A DNA stretch of 64,000 nt from Ktedonobacter robiniae (lineage in GTDB: Bacteria > Chloroflexota > Ktedonobacteria > Ktedonobacterales > Ktedonobacteraceae), in assembly GCF_016587375.1 (NCBI RefSeq), contig NZ_BNJG01000001.1:1736001-1800000 (forward strand), given 5' to 3'. How positions within the stretch are numbered: position 1 is the stretch's first letter; each line of letters begins with the position of its first letter. The notes beneath the pieces are model-generated. The model was not told the DNA's origin, did not search any database, and worked only from the letters and a program-made list of their open reading frames with translations. The translations under genes and the position numbers were made by a program. Shown one piece after another: positions 1 to 8,922 of this stretch.

Positions 1-410
1 AGGTCGGGAAGGCCTGCCTGCTCTTCGAGATAGGCGATATGACTGATGTCGTCCAGGTTGATGACCGCTCCCAGTTCCCTGGCCTTGCGATACTCGCTCG
101 CAGGCGTCTGGTTGGAGGTAAACATAATCTCTTCGCCAGTAAAGCCTACACGCTCCGCGAGCACAAGCTCGGGCAGAGAGCTACAATCTACACCCAGGCC
201 CTCCTCCTTGAGGATACGTAAAATATGGGGATTGGGCAGGGCCTTGACCGCGAAATAATTGGTAAAGCTCTCCGACCAGGCAAAGGCCCGCTTCATGCGA
301 CGCACAGCGGCGCGGATCCCCTGCTCATCATAGAGGTGAAATGGCGTGGGATGGGTTGCAATAAGCGCTTCAAGGCGCTCAGGAGAGAGAGGAAAACGCT
401 TCTCGGACAT
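1..410 (-). CDS. lysA: Diaminopimelate decarboxylase, N-terminal part (runs off window)
   Basis: The gene starts at ATG 408-410 on the minus strand, behind a GGAAGGA Shine-Dalgarno, and leaves the window after about 136 codons. It should be the PLP enzyme that decarboxylates meso-diaminopimelate to lysine in the cytoplasm. The visible part is the start of the alanine-racemase-like barrel. It holds the motif NYFAVKALPNP, in which Lys56 would be the Schiff-base lysine for PLP, and a following LGVDCSS segment typical of the family. Other fold-type III decarboxylases (ornithine, arginine, carboxynorspermidine) share this motif, so substrate assignment is probable but not proven without the C-terminal half. 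Confidence 0.8.
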   Translation of the reverse strand, partial: MSEKRFPLSPERLEALIATHPTPFHLYDEQGIRAAVRRMKRAFAWSESFTNYFAVKALPNPHILRILKEEGLGVDCSSLPELVLAERVGFTGEEIMFTSNQTPASEYRKARELGAVINLDDISHIAYLEEQAGLPD

Positions 411-446
411 ATTTTGACTGTATCCTTCCTTAATCCTACGCCGCCT

Positions 447-549
447 TGTAGGGTCCATGCTGGCATGGACTTCGAGGCCCGCAGGCCGATACCCTGACGT
501 GGGGGAGCAATCGCTTCGCTCGTTAGTCCATGCCAGCATGGACCCTACA
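447..549. repeat. Inverted repeat, 25-bp arms, each arm near-palindromic
   Basis: The arms at 447-471 and 525-549 are perfect reverse complements around a 53-nt spacer. Inside each arm an 18-bp sequence (453-470) is itself almost palindromic (GTCCATGC-TG-GCATGGAC), so either one long hairpin or two short ones could form. The right arm contains the TAG stop of the kinase gene. It lies between that stop and lysA, where it could terminate kinase transcription on the minus strand, but there is no T-tract. Confidence 0.7.
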
Positions 550-2707
550 CGACCTGCCAGATCTGCACGGAGCGATCGACCCCGGCAGAGGCCAGGCGTT
601 CGCCATTTGGCGACCAGGCTACGGCGGCGACATAGCCCTGGTGCCCCTGGTAAGTATAGGTACAGCGCTCTTTGGCTACATTCCAGACTTGCACTGACTT
701 ATCATTGCTGGCAATAGCCAGGTGCTTGCCATCGGGCGCCCAGGTCACGGCGTTCTTGGCGCTGTTGCCACCCGCGGTCCGCAGTAGTTTCGTATGCTGC
801 GTATAGGCGATGCTGACATCCCAGATGCAGGCGTAGGAGTCGCTAGAGGCCGAGGCTAGCAGATACTCTTTTGGATGCCAGGCCAGGGCATTCACCCGCT
901 CATTATGCACCTTCAGAACGCTAGGTTCCAGGTCCGCGGAGAAAATGGATGAGACGCGCTGCCAGAAGGTGCGCGGCTTTTTCTGCTCGGCAAAGGGGTT
1001 CCAGAAGCGTATGCTCTTCTCTTTCCCCGCTGAGGCCAGGTACTTTCCATCGGGCGACCACGCTACAGCATATACCTGGTCCTTGTGCTCTTCATAGCGG
1101 TATAGCTCACTATGCTCCTGAGCATGCCAGGCCAGCACCAGCTTATCGTTACCAGCCGAGGCAATATACTCGCCACCTGGCGACCAGGCCACAGCATTCA
1201 CGGGCTGGCTGTGCGCAGTATAGGTATAGACCAGGTGCCCGTTCGCGGGCTCCCAGATCTGCACTGTGGTGTCATCGCCCGCCGAGGCAATATATTTGCT
1301 ATCGGAAGACCAGGCCAGGGCATTCACCCGCGCGGAGTGTCCCTTATACGTCCAGACACGATCACCAGAAGCCGCATCCCATATGATCACGGTGCGGTCA
1401 TAGCTGGCCGAGGCCAGCCATTTGCCATTGGGCGACCAGGCCACAGCAGCCACGCGTCCCGTATGTCCAGTACAAATAAAGAGCGTATTAGGCTGCTTGA
1501 CGATCTGGTATTGGGTTGGGCCTTTCGCCTTGCCAGTCTTCCCTGTAGTCGTGGATTGAGCAGGGATGGGCGGCATCGTCGCAGGTGTCTGGTACATGGG
1601 AGGGACACGCGTCGAGATGGTGGGCGGCGAGGTCAGCGCGGCTCCAGTCGTATATAGCGTCTGGATACGCTGAAGCGAGGCGCGCACAACAGCCACTGAT
1701 TCCGGGCGCTCATTCACGGGTACGCTTACCATATGCATGACCAAGTCGGCCAATCCGGCGAGGGCTGGATGCGCCGGGAGGTGAATAGGCGCGAAGTGGA
1801 AGGGCGTTTCGGAAGGATCATGTCCGGTCAGGAGTTGATGAAGGGTCGCGCCCAGACTATAGATATCGGCGCGCACCGTGGTTTGCGAGCGACCATACTG
1901 TTCCGGCGCGGCATATCCGGAGGAGCCAAGCGCAGTTGTATCCTTGGCCTTGCCGGGCTTGAAGTGGCGCGCGATGCCAAAGTCGATCAGGAAGATATGC
2001 CCACCAGGTGTAAGCATCACATTGGCAGGCTTGAGATCGCGGAAAATAATCGGGGGCGTGCGCGAGTGCAGATACTCCAATACATCACAGAGCTGGATCG
2101 CAATATCAAGCGTCTGCTCAATAGGGAGCGTATTCCCCTTCAGGCGACTCAGGCGGTCCTCGAGGGTCTCGCCCTCGATATAGTCCATCACCAGGTAGGA
2201 ACGCCCCTGGTCGGCAAACTGCTCATAAATACGCGGTAGATTTGGATGCGTCAAACCAGCCAGGAGCATCGCCTCATGCTGGAAGGCATCAGCGGCAGCC
2301 TGGCGATCCTTCTCATCCAGGCTATTCTGGCTCATCTCCTTAACCGCCACCAGGCGATTACCAAACTGCGAATCGAGGGCCTTATAGACAGCTCCGAAGC
2401 CACCCTTTCCTACATTTGCCAGGATGATATACCGCTGCTTGAGCATATGTTGAGGCTGCAACAGTCCTGTAATCGTCGAACTGCCTATGGGCAATTGGAA
2501 GGTGGTATTCACGTTTGTGTTCAGCGTATTGGCTGAGATTCCATGGACGGCGTGCGCGCTCGATATACCACGTGCCCCAAGACCTACAATGGTATCGGTC
2601 GTCGTGTCCAACCCACCAAGCGCCTGACCACAGGCACGACAAAAACGCGCCTCTGGTCGATTGGCAGCACCACATCGATCACAGAAAAATGTTGAATTGG
2701 ATGACAT
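545..2707 (-). CDS. Ser/Thr protein kinase with N-terminal zinc ribbon and WD40 propeller
   Basis: A 720-residue protein in three parts. Residues 9-27 form a zinc ribbon (Cys9, Cys12, Cys23, Cys26). Residues ~90-350 are a Hanks-type kinase with the glycine loop GKGGFG, VAVKEM lysine, catalytic loop [12 protein letters not shown] in LIDFGIA, and an APE motif in GYAAPEQYG. The catalytic loop is FRD rather than the usual HRD. Residues ~405-720 hold seven WD40 repeats ([17 protein letters not shown] units), enough for one closed beta-propeller. No transmembrane helix is visible, so it is probably a cytoplasmic signalling scaffold in which the propeller recruits partners or substrates. The divergent neighbour is a response regulator. 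Substrates are unknown. Confidence 0.93.
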   Translation of the reverse strand: MSSNSTFFCDRCGAANRPEARFCRACGQALGGLDTTTDTIVGLGARGISSAHAVHGISANTLNTNVNTTFQLPIGSSTITGLLQPQHMLKQRYIILANVGKGGFGAVYKALDSQFGNRLVAVKEMSQNSLDEKDRQAAADAFQHEAMLLAGLTHPNLPRIYEQFADQGRSYLVMDYIEGETLEDRLSRLKGNTLPIEQTLDIAIQLCDVLEYLHSRTPPIIFRDLKPANVMLTPGGHIFLIDFGIARHFKPGKAKDTTALGSSGYAAPEQYGRSQTTVRADIYSLGATLHQLLTGHDPSETPFHFAPIHLPAHPALAGLADLVMHMVSVPVNERPESVAVVRASLQRIQTLYTTGAALTSPPTISTRVPPMYQTPATMPPIPAQSTTTGKTGKAKGPTQYQIVKQPNTLFICTGHTGRVAAVAWSPNGKWLASASYDRTVIIWDAASGDRVWTYKGHSARVNALAWSSDSKYIASAGDDTTVQIWEPANGHLVYTYTAHSQPVNAVAWSPGGEYIASAGNDKLVLAWHAQEHSELYRYEEHKDQVYAVAWSPDGKYLASAGKEKSIRFWNPFAEQKKPRTFWQRVSSIFSADLEPSVLKVHNERVNALAWHPKEYLLASASSDSYACIWDVSIAYTQHTKLLRTAGGNSAKNAVTWAPDGKHLAIASNDKSVQVWNVAKERCTYTYQGHQGYVAAVAWSPNGERLASAGVDRSVQIWQVV

Positions 2708-2793
2708 GAAATCCTTTTTCTCAATAGATGTTTTACTTCAGCAGCGATGAGAAAGGATAGAATGGGCATGCCAGGTTGGCATACATCGACTGT

Positions 2794-2822
2794 ACAGTAG
2801 TACATGAGTACAAAAATGTCAA
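2794..2822 (-). promoter_or_regulatory. Candidate sigma-70-type promoter of the WD40 kinase gene
   Basis: On the minus strand a perfect TTGACA (2822-2817) is followed by a 17-nt spacer and TACTGT (2799-2794), a 4/6 match to TATAAT. The kinase ATG lies about 85 nt downstream. The spacer and -10 region contain repeated GTAC tetramers. Confidence 0.5.
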
Positions 2823-2860
2823 GTAACCAGTTCATACCACGTATACAAAGTACGGTGTGA

Positions 2861-2869
2861 TGTTATAAT
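2861..2869 (+). promoter_or_regulatory. Extended -10 element upstream of response regulator-plsX
   Basis: TGTTATAAT is a perfect extended -10 (TGnTATAAT) with no good -35. It lies about 180 nt upstream of the response-regulator start. The 2708-3048 spacer holds this site and the opposing kinase promoter and no other gene I can support. Confidence 0.5.
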
Positions 2870-3048
2870 ACTCTTATCTGTACGGAGTAAAATGCAGCGA
2901 CACTATGAAAGGCTGCGCGACCAGGAGCGACGAATACCGACAACCAGAGCTGTAAAGAAACAGATCAAGAGTGACCTCTGTTAAAAAATGTTGTGAGATT
3001 GAGATCCGTACGGCCTGGCCGTTTTGGAATGAGGGGAATGCTGGTACT

Positions 3049-3435
3049 ATGGCAAAGAAAATTCTGGTCATGGATGACGATCCGACAATTGCTGACCTGC
3101 TCACAGAAGCGCTAGCAGACGAGGGTTATGAGACGTTCATGACCACGCAGAGCCTGCGTTTCTATGACTCTATTCAGGAGCACAAGCCCGACCTGGTGCT
3201 ACTGGACCTGATGATGCCTTATCTTGATGGCCGTGATGAGTTAAAACTCATGACCATGGGCATCGATAAGCAGATTCCAGTCATCGTGGTCACGGCCTTC
3301 CTGGGCGCGGCCAACGAAGAGCAGGAGTTCCGCGAAGCCGGAGTCGTCCACATCGTCTACAAACCGTTTGACCTCGACAAACTGGTTGCGCTGGTCAAAC
3401 AGACCATCGGGGAGCCTGAGGAGAAAAGTGCATGA
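3049..3435 (+). CDS. Single-domain response regulator
   Basis: A 128-residue CheY-like receiver with nothing attached. The acidic pocket is MDDD (Asp9-Asp11), the phosphoacceptor is Asp53 in LVLLDLMMP, and the conserved Thr (VIVVTAF) and Lys (VYKPF) are present. An in-frame upstream start is possible, but the ATG at 3049 preceded by GAGGGG and starting MAKKILVMDDD fits the receiver fold exactly. Its stop overlaps the plsX start (ATGA, 4 nt), so the two are translationally coupled. No histidine kinase is nearby. Its output must be a protein-protein contact, and the partner is unknown. Confidence 0.9.
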   Translation: MAKKILVMDDDPTIADLLTEALADEGYETFMTTQSLRFYDSIQEHKPDLVLLDLMMPYLDGRDELKLMTMGIDKQIPVIVVTAFLGAANEEQEFREAGVVHIVYKPFDLDKLVALVKQTIGEPEEKSA

Positions 3436-4484
3436 GCGTCTCCACAACGAATACGCCCGTGCGTCTAGCTCTGGACGCGATGGGCGGCGATAATGCTCCC
3501 GGCGAGATTGTGCTGGGAGCAATTCAGGCTGCCCGCGCCTATGGCATCGGCGTGTACCTCGTGGGACACGAGGAGGTTATCCAGGCCGAACTGGCCAAAC
3601 ACGACACCAGCGGACTGGATCTCCCCATCGTCCATACCGATGAAGTGATTGAGATGGACGACCATCCAGCTACAGCCGTCAGAAGCAAGAAGAATGCCTC
3701 AATGACCGTCGCGCTGCAACTGGTTCGCGATGGCAAAGCCATTGGCGCGGTTTCAGCGGGCAATAGTGGCGCGATGATGGCGGCGGCCCTCTTTACCCTC
3801 AAACGTATCCCCGGTGTAGAGCGTCCGGCCCTGGGTGGCGTCTTCCCAACCAAAAATAAGCCATGCCTGATCATTGATATGGGTGCCAATACCGATTGCA
3901 AACCCGAGTATTTGCAGCAGTTTGCCTTGATGGGTTCGGTCTATATGGAGCGCATCTTCCACGTCAATCGGCCTCGCGTGAGCCTGCTGGCCAACGGAGA
4001 AGAGGAGACCAAAGGCAACCAGCAGGTTGTGCAGACACACCAGTTGCTCAAGCAGAACGCGGAGCGCCTGGAGCTGAACTTTATCGGCAATATTGAGGGG
4101 CGCGACATCATGGCCAATGTGGCGGATGTGGTGGTCTGTGACGGCTTTGTTGGCAACGTCGTTCTCAAGCTCAGCGAGGGCGTGGGTGAAGCCCTCTTCT
4201 CCCTGATTAAAGACGAACTGACCTCGTCGTTTGTAAGCAAACTGGCGGCAGCAGTCCTCAAGCCAGGGTTGAAGAGAATCTATAAACGCCTTGACTATGC
4301 CGAATATGGCGGGGTTCCCCTACTAGGCGTCAATGGTGCGGCCATTATCTCTCATGGCCGCTCTAACGCCCGCGCCATCCAGAACGCGCTTCGCGTGGCC
4401 AAAGAGACAGCTGAGACCGGCGTTACGCAAGCGATTACCGAAGGCGTGGCACGCCTAGCCACAGCCAAAGCCAAAGCCGAATAA
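3432..4484 (+). CDS. plsX: Phosphate acyltransferase PlsX
   Basis: A 350-residue protein, a normal length for PlsX, which makes acyl-phosphate from acyl-ACP for PlsY in membrane phospholipid synthesis. It begins with the family signature ALDAMGGDNAP, and GNSGAMM, MGANTDCKPE and DGFVGNV blocks follow. It acts in the cytoplasm at the membrane face. In many bacteria plsX sits with rpmF and fab genes. Here it is coupled by a 4-nt overlap to a stand-alone response regulator, which is unusual. A bidirectional terminator follows seven bases after the stop. Confidence 0.96.
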   Translation: MSVSTTNTPVRLALDAMGGDNAPGEIVLGAIQAARAYGIGVYLVGHEEVIQAELAKHDTSGLDLPIVHTDEVIEMDDHPATAVRSKKNASMTVALQLVRDGKAIGAVSAGNSGAMMAAALFTLKRIPGVERPALGGVFPTKNKPCLIIDMGANTDCKPEYLQQFALMGSVYMERIFHVNRPRVSLLANGEEETKGNQQVVQTHQLLKQNAERLELNFIGNIEGRDIMANVADVVVCDGFVGNVVLKLSEGVGEALFSLIKDELTSSFVSKLAAAVLKPGLKRIYKRLDYAEYGGVPLLGVNGAAIISHGRSNARAIQNALRVAKETAETGVTQAITEGVARLATAKAKAE

Positions 4485-4490
4485 CTGCGC

Positions 4491-4539
4491 TAACAAAAAA
4501 TGGAGTACAGGCTATTGGCCTGTACTCCATTTTTTGTTA
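4491..4539. terminator. Bidirectional terminator between plsX and the KGG gene
   Basis: The 22-bp perfect arms at 4491-4512 and 4518-4539 enclose a 5-nt loop. The A6 and T6 tracts at the stem base give a U-run in either direction. It separates two convergent stops (4484 and 4545). Confidence 0.9.
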
Positions 4540-4544
4540 CTTTT

Positions 4545-4907
4545 TTACTCTGTAGGGGACTTTTTCTGGCGCTTGGCTGCTCCACCGAGGCGGCCAATGC
4601 GGCTGTAAAAATCAGGCCCCTGGCTCTCCTTCGTGGCGTTGCCGCCCTTCTTGCCCATGGCCGAGAAATGCTCTGGGCCATACTTGACAACATTTGCGCG
4701 CCCGCCCTTCTGGGCAATGGTACGATAATATTCTGTGCCACGCTTCTCCTTCAGTACGGTGCCGCCCTTTTTCCCAATGCGCTGATAGTAATCCTCACCA
4801 TACTTGGCGCGTACGGTACTGCCGCCCTTGCGACCAGACTTCTCAGCGGGGGATGACGCGGCACCTGTTGATGATATAGACTGCGTGGACTGCTCTTCCT
4901 CAACCAT
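4545..4907 (-). CDS. KGG-repeat stress protein (GsiB-like)
   Basis: A 120-residue hydrophilic protein. After a short disordered N-terminus it carries four copies of a ~20-residue unit ending in (K/R)xGG. Each unit has a tyrosine or phenylalanine segment such as YYQRIGKKGG, YYRTIAQKGG, HFSAMGKKGG and FYSRIGRLGG. This is the KGG 'stress-induced acidophilic repeat' found in Bacillus general stress protein GsiB and fungal con-10, thought to protect against desiccation or general stress. It is monocistronic, with its own terminator downstream. The promoter region upstream (4908-5230) is A+T-rich and no clear sigma-factor box could be assigned. Confidence 0.88.
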   Translation of the reverse strand: MVEEEQSTQSISSTGAASSPAEKSGRKGGSTVRAKYGEDYYQRIGKKGGTVLKEKRGTEYYRTIAQKGGRANVVKYGPEHFSAMGKKGGNATKESQGPDFYSRIGRLGGAAKRQKKSPTE

Positions 4908-5230
4908 AATCTCTAGCTTCCTCTACGTCTTCTCGCAACATAATTTTTCATGGAACACTTAGAAAGAAATCGTACTTGCCTGGCTCAGCAACATCCTTTA
5001 CTGACGTTTTACCAGGATGCCAGTGGCCTCCAGCCTGGCTGTTTCTCCTTAAGGCCGAACATAAGCCCTGACATTACTCGCACGTCTGGTGAAAACTCAT
5101 AATAACTCTCACCAATCATTATTCTAACAAGATATGTGATAAACGTCAATAAACTATATTGATGCACAAGAACAAAATAGTTATTTATTGCTATACAAGT
5201 GTATTTTAATATAACACAAGAATAGATAAA

Positions 5231-5269
5231 TATAAAAGTGTCCAGGGCGGCGCCCTGGACACTTTTATA
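5231..5269. terminator. Hairpin terminator downstream of flavin reductase gene
   Basis: The 19-bp perfect arms (5231-5249 and 5251-5269) centre on one base and have A/T-rich bases. It abuts the stop of the minus-strand reductase gene at 5271. The rest of 4908-5230 is A+T-rich and without a recognised gene. Confidence 0.8.
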
Positions 5270-5270
5270 C

Positions 5271-5810
5271 CTATTCCAGAAGCTTTCCCCGCCAGGTAGC
5301 CGCGTTTTCGAGCGTGTTGAGATCGTTTTGAATATCCCCAGGTTTTCTTCCGTTCCCAATCAGGTAGCCCACCAGTGGCATATTCATAAAGTCAAAGATA
5401 TATTGAAATTGCTGGGCTAAAGGCAAAGCTTTCTTCTGTGGCTCGTCATCCCCAACAATAACGACAAATGCCCGCTTCGTCGCCATCTCCATTTTAAAAT
5501 TTATGGATGTATCTCGGAAGCTCTGGGACCAGCGATCAACGAAATTCTTCATAAGGCCGGACATCCCATACCAGTACAGAGGCGTGGTAAACACAAGAAG
5601 TTCATGCGCGCGAACCTGCTCAAGAACCAGGCTATAATCATCATCCACTGCATCGAAACCATTGGAGTCATGTCGTTGATCCACAATAGGCTTAATATGA
5701 TAGTCACTCAAATGAATTGAGGAGTATGAGGTTCCTTTTAAAAGTTCTTTGGTGAGCTGTTCAGAGTTTCCATTTTTTCTCGATCCACCATAGATCGCTA
5801 AGGTTTTCAT
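5271..5810 (-). CDS. Flavodoxin-fold NAD(P)H-dependent FMN reductase / quinone reductase
   Basis: A 179-residue protein starting MKTLAIYGGSRKNGNS, the phosphate-binding loop of FMN reductases. A longer reading frame exists upstream, but this ATG has a GGAAAG ribosome site. The FMN-binding segment TPLYWYGMSGLMKNFVDRW is typical of NADPH-dependent FMN or quinone reductases (FMN_red/flavodoxin_2 families). It is likely cytoplasmic and involved in redox or quinone detoxification. The same-strand LysR regulator lies 146 bp upstream and is the natural candidate controller. Exact electron acceptor unknown. Confidence 0.85.
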   Translation of the reverse strand: MKTLAIYGGSRKNGNSEQLTKELLKGTSYSSIHLSDYHIKPIVDQRHDSNGFDAVDDDYSLVLEQVRAHELLVFTTPLYWYGMSGLMKNFVDRWSQSFRDTSINFKMEMATKRAFVVIVGDDEPQKKALPLAQQFQYIFDFMNMPLVGYLIGNGRKPGDIQNDLNTLENAATWRGKLLE

Positions 5811-5956
5811 CGTTCTTTCCTTAAAAAGTAGTCGCGACACAAGATTTCCCACCCGGTGAATCAGGTACGGGTCGCGTTGTTCTCTGCCCCAAGTATAGTA
5901 AGAGCTATCTATCACGTCAAGCAATTGATTTTAATCAGATTGACCACTAAAAATGA

Positions 5957-6844
5957 TCAAACTTCCTTGAGGACCTCGCGTGCGGTTGAGATAAATGCCT
6001 GGAAGGCCGGAGAGAGCCATTTGTCTTTATGCCAGGCCATCTGGGTAATAATGCGGAAATCCCTCCCCCAAGGCAGAATGACCAGCTTACTTTGTGCAAG
6101 TTCAGCACTTACAGAGACAGCAGGCAACACAGCTATTCCCATTCCCAGCATGGCAAATTGCTTGATGGCTTCAATACTCCAAAATTCAAGGAGCATTTTA
6201 GGGACACATCCTTCGGCAGCCAACTGTTGCTCAAAGACGGTACGATAGCTGCATCCCATTTCTGTTAGCAAAAGAGTTTCTGTCTCCAGATCTTCTGGCT
6301 GGATATGAGCCGCTTGCGCAAGGGGGTGTGAGGGTGCGGCAAGCAAGAGGATTGATTCGGGGAGAAGAGTTTCCGCTATTAGCCCACGCGACTGCACTGG
6401 CTGCGCCATCAAAAACGCCACGTCAATCACACCTTCGCTGACAGCCTTCTGAAGGGCATTCCATGAGAGGGGTCGGAAGAGTAGACGCACCTGGGGGAAG
6501 CGTTGTTGAAAATTACTGAAGAGCGCGGGAAGGCGATAAATACAGAGTGTATCCGGGGCGCTCACTGTGAGTGTCCCTTTAATCACTTCACGCTGGGCAA
6601 GCGCGGATTGAGCCTCAGCAGCGATAGTAAGCAGCTTTTCAGCGTACGCAAGTAGTTGTTCGCCTGCACTTGTCAGTGTGATATGCCTGCCGAGGCGATC
6701 AAAGAGTTGCACATCCAATTCCTGCTCAAGAGCCTGGATATGTGCAGTAACGTTTCCCTGGACATAACCAAGCGCCTCGGCAGCCCGGCGAAAGCTCTGA
6801 AGTTGAGCGACTGTACGAAAGGTGGTGAGGTGACGCAATTCCAT
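5957..6844 (-). CDS. LysR-family transcriptional regulator
   Basis: A 295-residue protein of standard LysR length. Residues 1-60 form the winged helix-turn-helix (LTTFRTVAQLQSFRRAAEAL, then VTAHIQALEQELDVQLFDR), followed by a linker helix and a periplasmic-binding-protein-like effector domain from about residue 90. It lies on the same strand as the flavin reductase, not divergent as in the classical arrangement. The inducer cannot be deduced from sequence. Confidence 0.93.
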   Translation of the reverse strand: MELRHLTTFRTVAQLQSFRRAAEALGYVQGNVTAHIQALEQELDVQLFDRLGRHITLTSAGEQLLAYAEKLLTIAAEAQSALAQREVIKGTLTVSAPDTLCIYRLPALFSNFQQRFPQVRLLFRPLSWNALQKAVSEGVIDVAFLMAQPVQSRGLIAETLLPESILLLAAPSHPLAQAAHIQPEDLETETLLLTEMGCSYRTVFEQQLAAEGCVPKMLLEFWSIEAIKQFAMLGMGIAVLPAVSVSAELAQSKLVILPWGRDFRIITQMAWHKDKWLSPAFQAFISTAREVLKEV

Positions 6845-6937
6845 GGCACACCTGCCTCTATTTTTTAGTAATAGATAAACATATATGGGTAGACAAATAG
6901 CATTTCTCAGCCTATACTACAAAAAGTAAGTACTACC

Positions 6938-7067
6938 CTATCGAAAACCTGAGCGCGCTTGCCGTGCCACCGCTTGCCCCCGAATGGGGGGAGCGCTAGC
7001 TACCACCTGAAGGTGACACGGCGAGAGTGGCGCCGCGCTCCCGAATGGGGGTTGGTTTTCATATAAG
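6938..7067. repeat. Y-element copy C (long form)
   Basis: This shares with three other sites (9579, 25100, 25698) the core GAAAACCTGAGCGCGCTT, CCCCGAATGGGG and terminal GGTTTTC-ATATAAG. It is about 130 bp because of an extra internal segment in which the CCCGAATGGGGG block is repeated (near 6979 and 7041). It sits between the LysR gene and a small ORF. Confidence 0.75.
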
Positions 7068-7113
7068 ATGCAATGGAAATTCCCAAGCGTGAGCGTGCTC
7101 CAGGAGTTTTTGT

Positions 7114-7365
7114 ATGTACAAGCAAGGCTCAGATTCGGAGAGAGATGTACAACCCATATGGTGCCCCATTAGAAGCCTTTTCCTTCCGCAGCGTACCCCT
7201 ATCCCCATATATACCTCTAAACAGGAGCGCAGACGCGCCACCATATCAGCAGATCCCTGGCAGTATCGCATCCAGGCCTGGCTCACCTATCACATGATTC
7301 AGATCCGCTGGGACATTGAACGAGGCATTGCCAGGTTGCTGCATAAACGCTGGGGAACACGCTAA
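7114..7365 (+). CDS. Small hypothetical protein
   Basis: An 83-residue reading frame with a good ribosome site (CAGGAG, 7 nt before ATG). The C-terminal half is amphipathic and rich in Trp, Ile and Arg (QAWLTYHMIQIRWDIERG). No family is recognised. It lies right after a Y-element copy in an otherwise gene-poor gap. It could be a real small gene or a remnant. Confidence 0.4.
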   Translation: MYKQGSDSERDVQPIWCPIRSLFLPQRTPIPIYTSKQERRRATISADPWQYRIQAWLTYHMIQIRWDIERGIARLLHKRWGTR

Positions 7366-7400
7366 CTCCCAGTCTCATAGGTCCATTCCCCCAGGCGTAG

Positions 7401-8723
7401 CTAAAGCTGCACGTCGGTATCCTCCGCTGTATCGCTCCAGTCAAATGAGAGGTCTCCAGTCGTACCTGTGCGGCGCAGGCGGGAACGCGCCTTTTGCTGC
7501 CCGGTCAGCTCTCCCTTGTATTTTCGTTGTATACGCATTTGCTGCTTGCGCTCTTTGTCTTCTTTAAACTCAATGGAGAGACGGCGATAGAGGTCCTCCC
7601 ACTCGTCGAGGATATTGAGCCGATCATGCTTCTCGATGATATGCAGGCTCTCCTGCCCCATGCGTGTACGCAGGTCTCTATCTTCAAGGATCGTATCAAT
7701 AGCGCGAGCCAGTTCTTCGCTATTTCCTGGCTGGAAGAGAAAGCCATTCTCATTCTGATGGACAAGCTCGGGCAAGGCATACGAATTGGCAGCCACCACG
7801 GGCAGGCCACAGGCCATTGCCTCCATCGTCGCCAGGCTCTGTAGATCAGCCTCGGATGGAATGGCAAAGAGCGCAGCTGAGCGACGTAGCGATAGGAGAT
7901 CGGCGTCGCGTACAAAGCCCAGGAAGCTCACCCGGTCCTCTACATGCAAACTGGCCGCCAGCGCGCGTAGCTCCGCCTCCATAGGGCCAGAACCCACAAG
8001 CACGATGTGCGCAGGCTGACGTAGATGCTGCGCAGCGCGAATCAGCACATCAATACGCTTCTCCTCGCTCAAGCGATTGACATGAATGATCAGCGGGCGA
8101 TCTGTGGGCAGACCAAAGCGCGTAAGCGCCTCGGGATCGGGCGCCCCTGGACGAAAACGGTTCAGGTCGATGCCATTGGAGATGGCGCGTGCGGGCGCGC
8201 GCAGCCCATGCTCATACAATAGGTTCAGAGCCGTCTGTGTGGGGGCCGTGACATACTCACAGCGGTTACAGAAATTAACCAGGTACGTATAAGTCACGCT
8301 GCTAAAGGGTTTGCCAAAGATTGGATCGGACGAGAGTGAGCGACTCATATTAATAGGCAGGTAGTGATTGGTCGCGATAACGGGCTTGCGCAGGCCACCC
8401 GCGAGAATTTGCGCGATATTCCCCAGCACTACAGGCGAGTGGATATGGATAATATCGGGATCGCTACGCTTGATGAGATTGCGCATTGGCATAAAAGGGA
8501 GGAAGGGAATGCGTAAGCCCTCGTAGGTAGGCCATTCAAACGAGGAGAAGCGATAGACCCGCACTCCCTGTTCGAGACGCTTCACATCACGCGCGCCATA
8601 GCTAGGCGCCACCACCCAGACCTGGTGACCGCGATTGACAAAGTCTACCGCGAGTCCACGTGTCACTGTGGGAACACCACCCACCATGGGGGGATATTGA
8701 TCGGTTACTAGCATGATGCGCAT
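7401..8723 (-). CDS. GT4-family glycosyltransferase (GT-B fold)
   Basis: A 440-residue protein. The start at MRIMLVTDQYPPMVGGV fits the family and is preceded by AGGAG; a longer frame upstream adds an unrelated tail. Glycine-rich PPMVGGVPTVT lies at the acceptor side. VGSGPMEAELR and the EX7E nucleotide-sugar motif (SEADLQSLATMEAMACG) mark the C-terminal donor domain. Enzymes of this type move a sugar from a nucleotide donor to lipid, glycan or small-molecule acceptors at the membrane, for example in phosphatidylinositol mannoside synthesis. The acceptor is unknown. The last ~50 residues are charged and probably disordered. Confidence 0.9.
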   Translation of the reverse strand: MRIMLVTDQYPPMVGGVPTVTRGLAVDFVNRGHQVWVVAPSYGARDVKRLEQGVRVYRFSSFEWPTYEGLRIPFLPFMPMRNLIKRSDPDIIHIHSPVVLGNIAQILAGGLRKPVIATNHYLPINMSRSLSSDPIFGKPFSSVTYTYLVNFCNRCEYVTAPTQTALNLLYEHGLRAPARAISNGIDLNRFRPGAPDPEALTRFGLPTDRPLIIHVNRLSEEKRIDVLIRAAQHLRQPAHIVLVGSGPMEAELRALAASLHVEDRVSFLGFVRDADLLSLRRSAALFAIPSEADLQSLATMEAMACGLPVVAANSYALPELVHQNENGFLFQPGNSEELARAIDTILEDRDLRTRMGQESLHIIEKHDRLNILDEWEDLYRRLSIEFKEDKERKQQMRIQRKYKGELTGQQKARSRLRRTGTTGDLSFDWSDTAEDTDVQL

Positions 8724-8859
8724 AGTTCGCTTGTAGCTCCTAGTCTTAATGCTTCTTACACTACCTGCCCGCCCCATGGGCGAAGTATTTCTACACACAA
8801 GGGCGCTAACATAGACTATAAGCAATGACGACGTGGGTGAAAGCCTGGTAACAAAAAGG

Positions 8860-8898
8860 GGGACGCGGTAAGACATATAGGGTAGTTTACCGCGTCCC
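8860..8898 (-). terminator. Intrinsic terminator of rplY
   Basis: The 12-bp arms (8860-8871 and 8887-8898) are followed on the minus strand by a CCCCCTTTTT tract. They lie 24 nt after the L25 stop. Confidence 0.85.
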
Positions 8899-8922
8899 TG
8901 TCGTTACAGTAAAAGGCCTGCT

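Noticed and set aside
1112..1657. 181-codon plus frame opposite the WD40 repeats
   Set aside because: Its apparent repeats are the antisense of the WD40 units.
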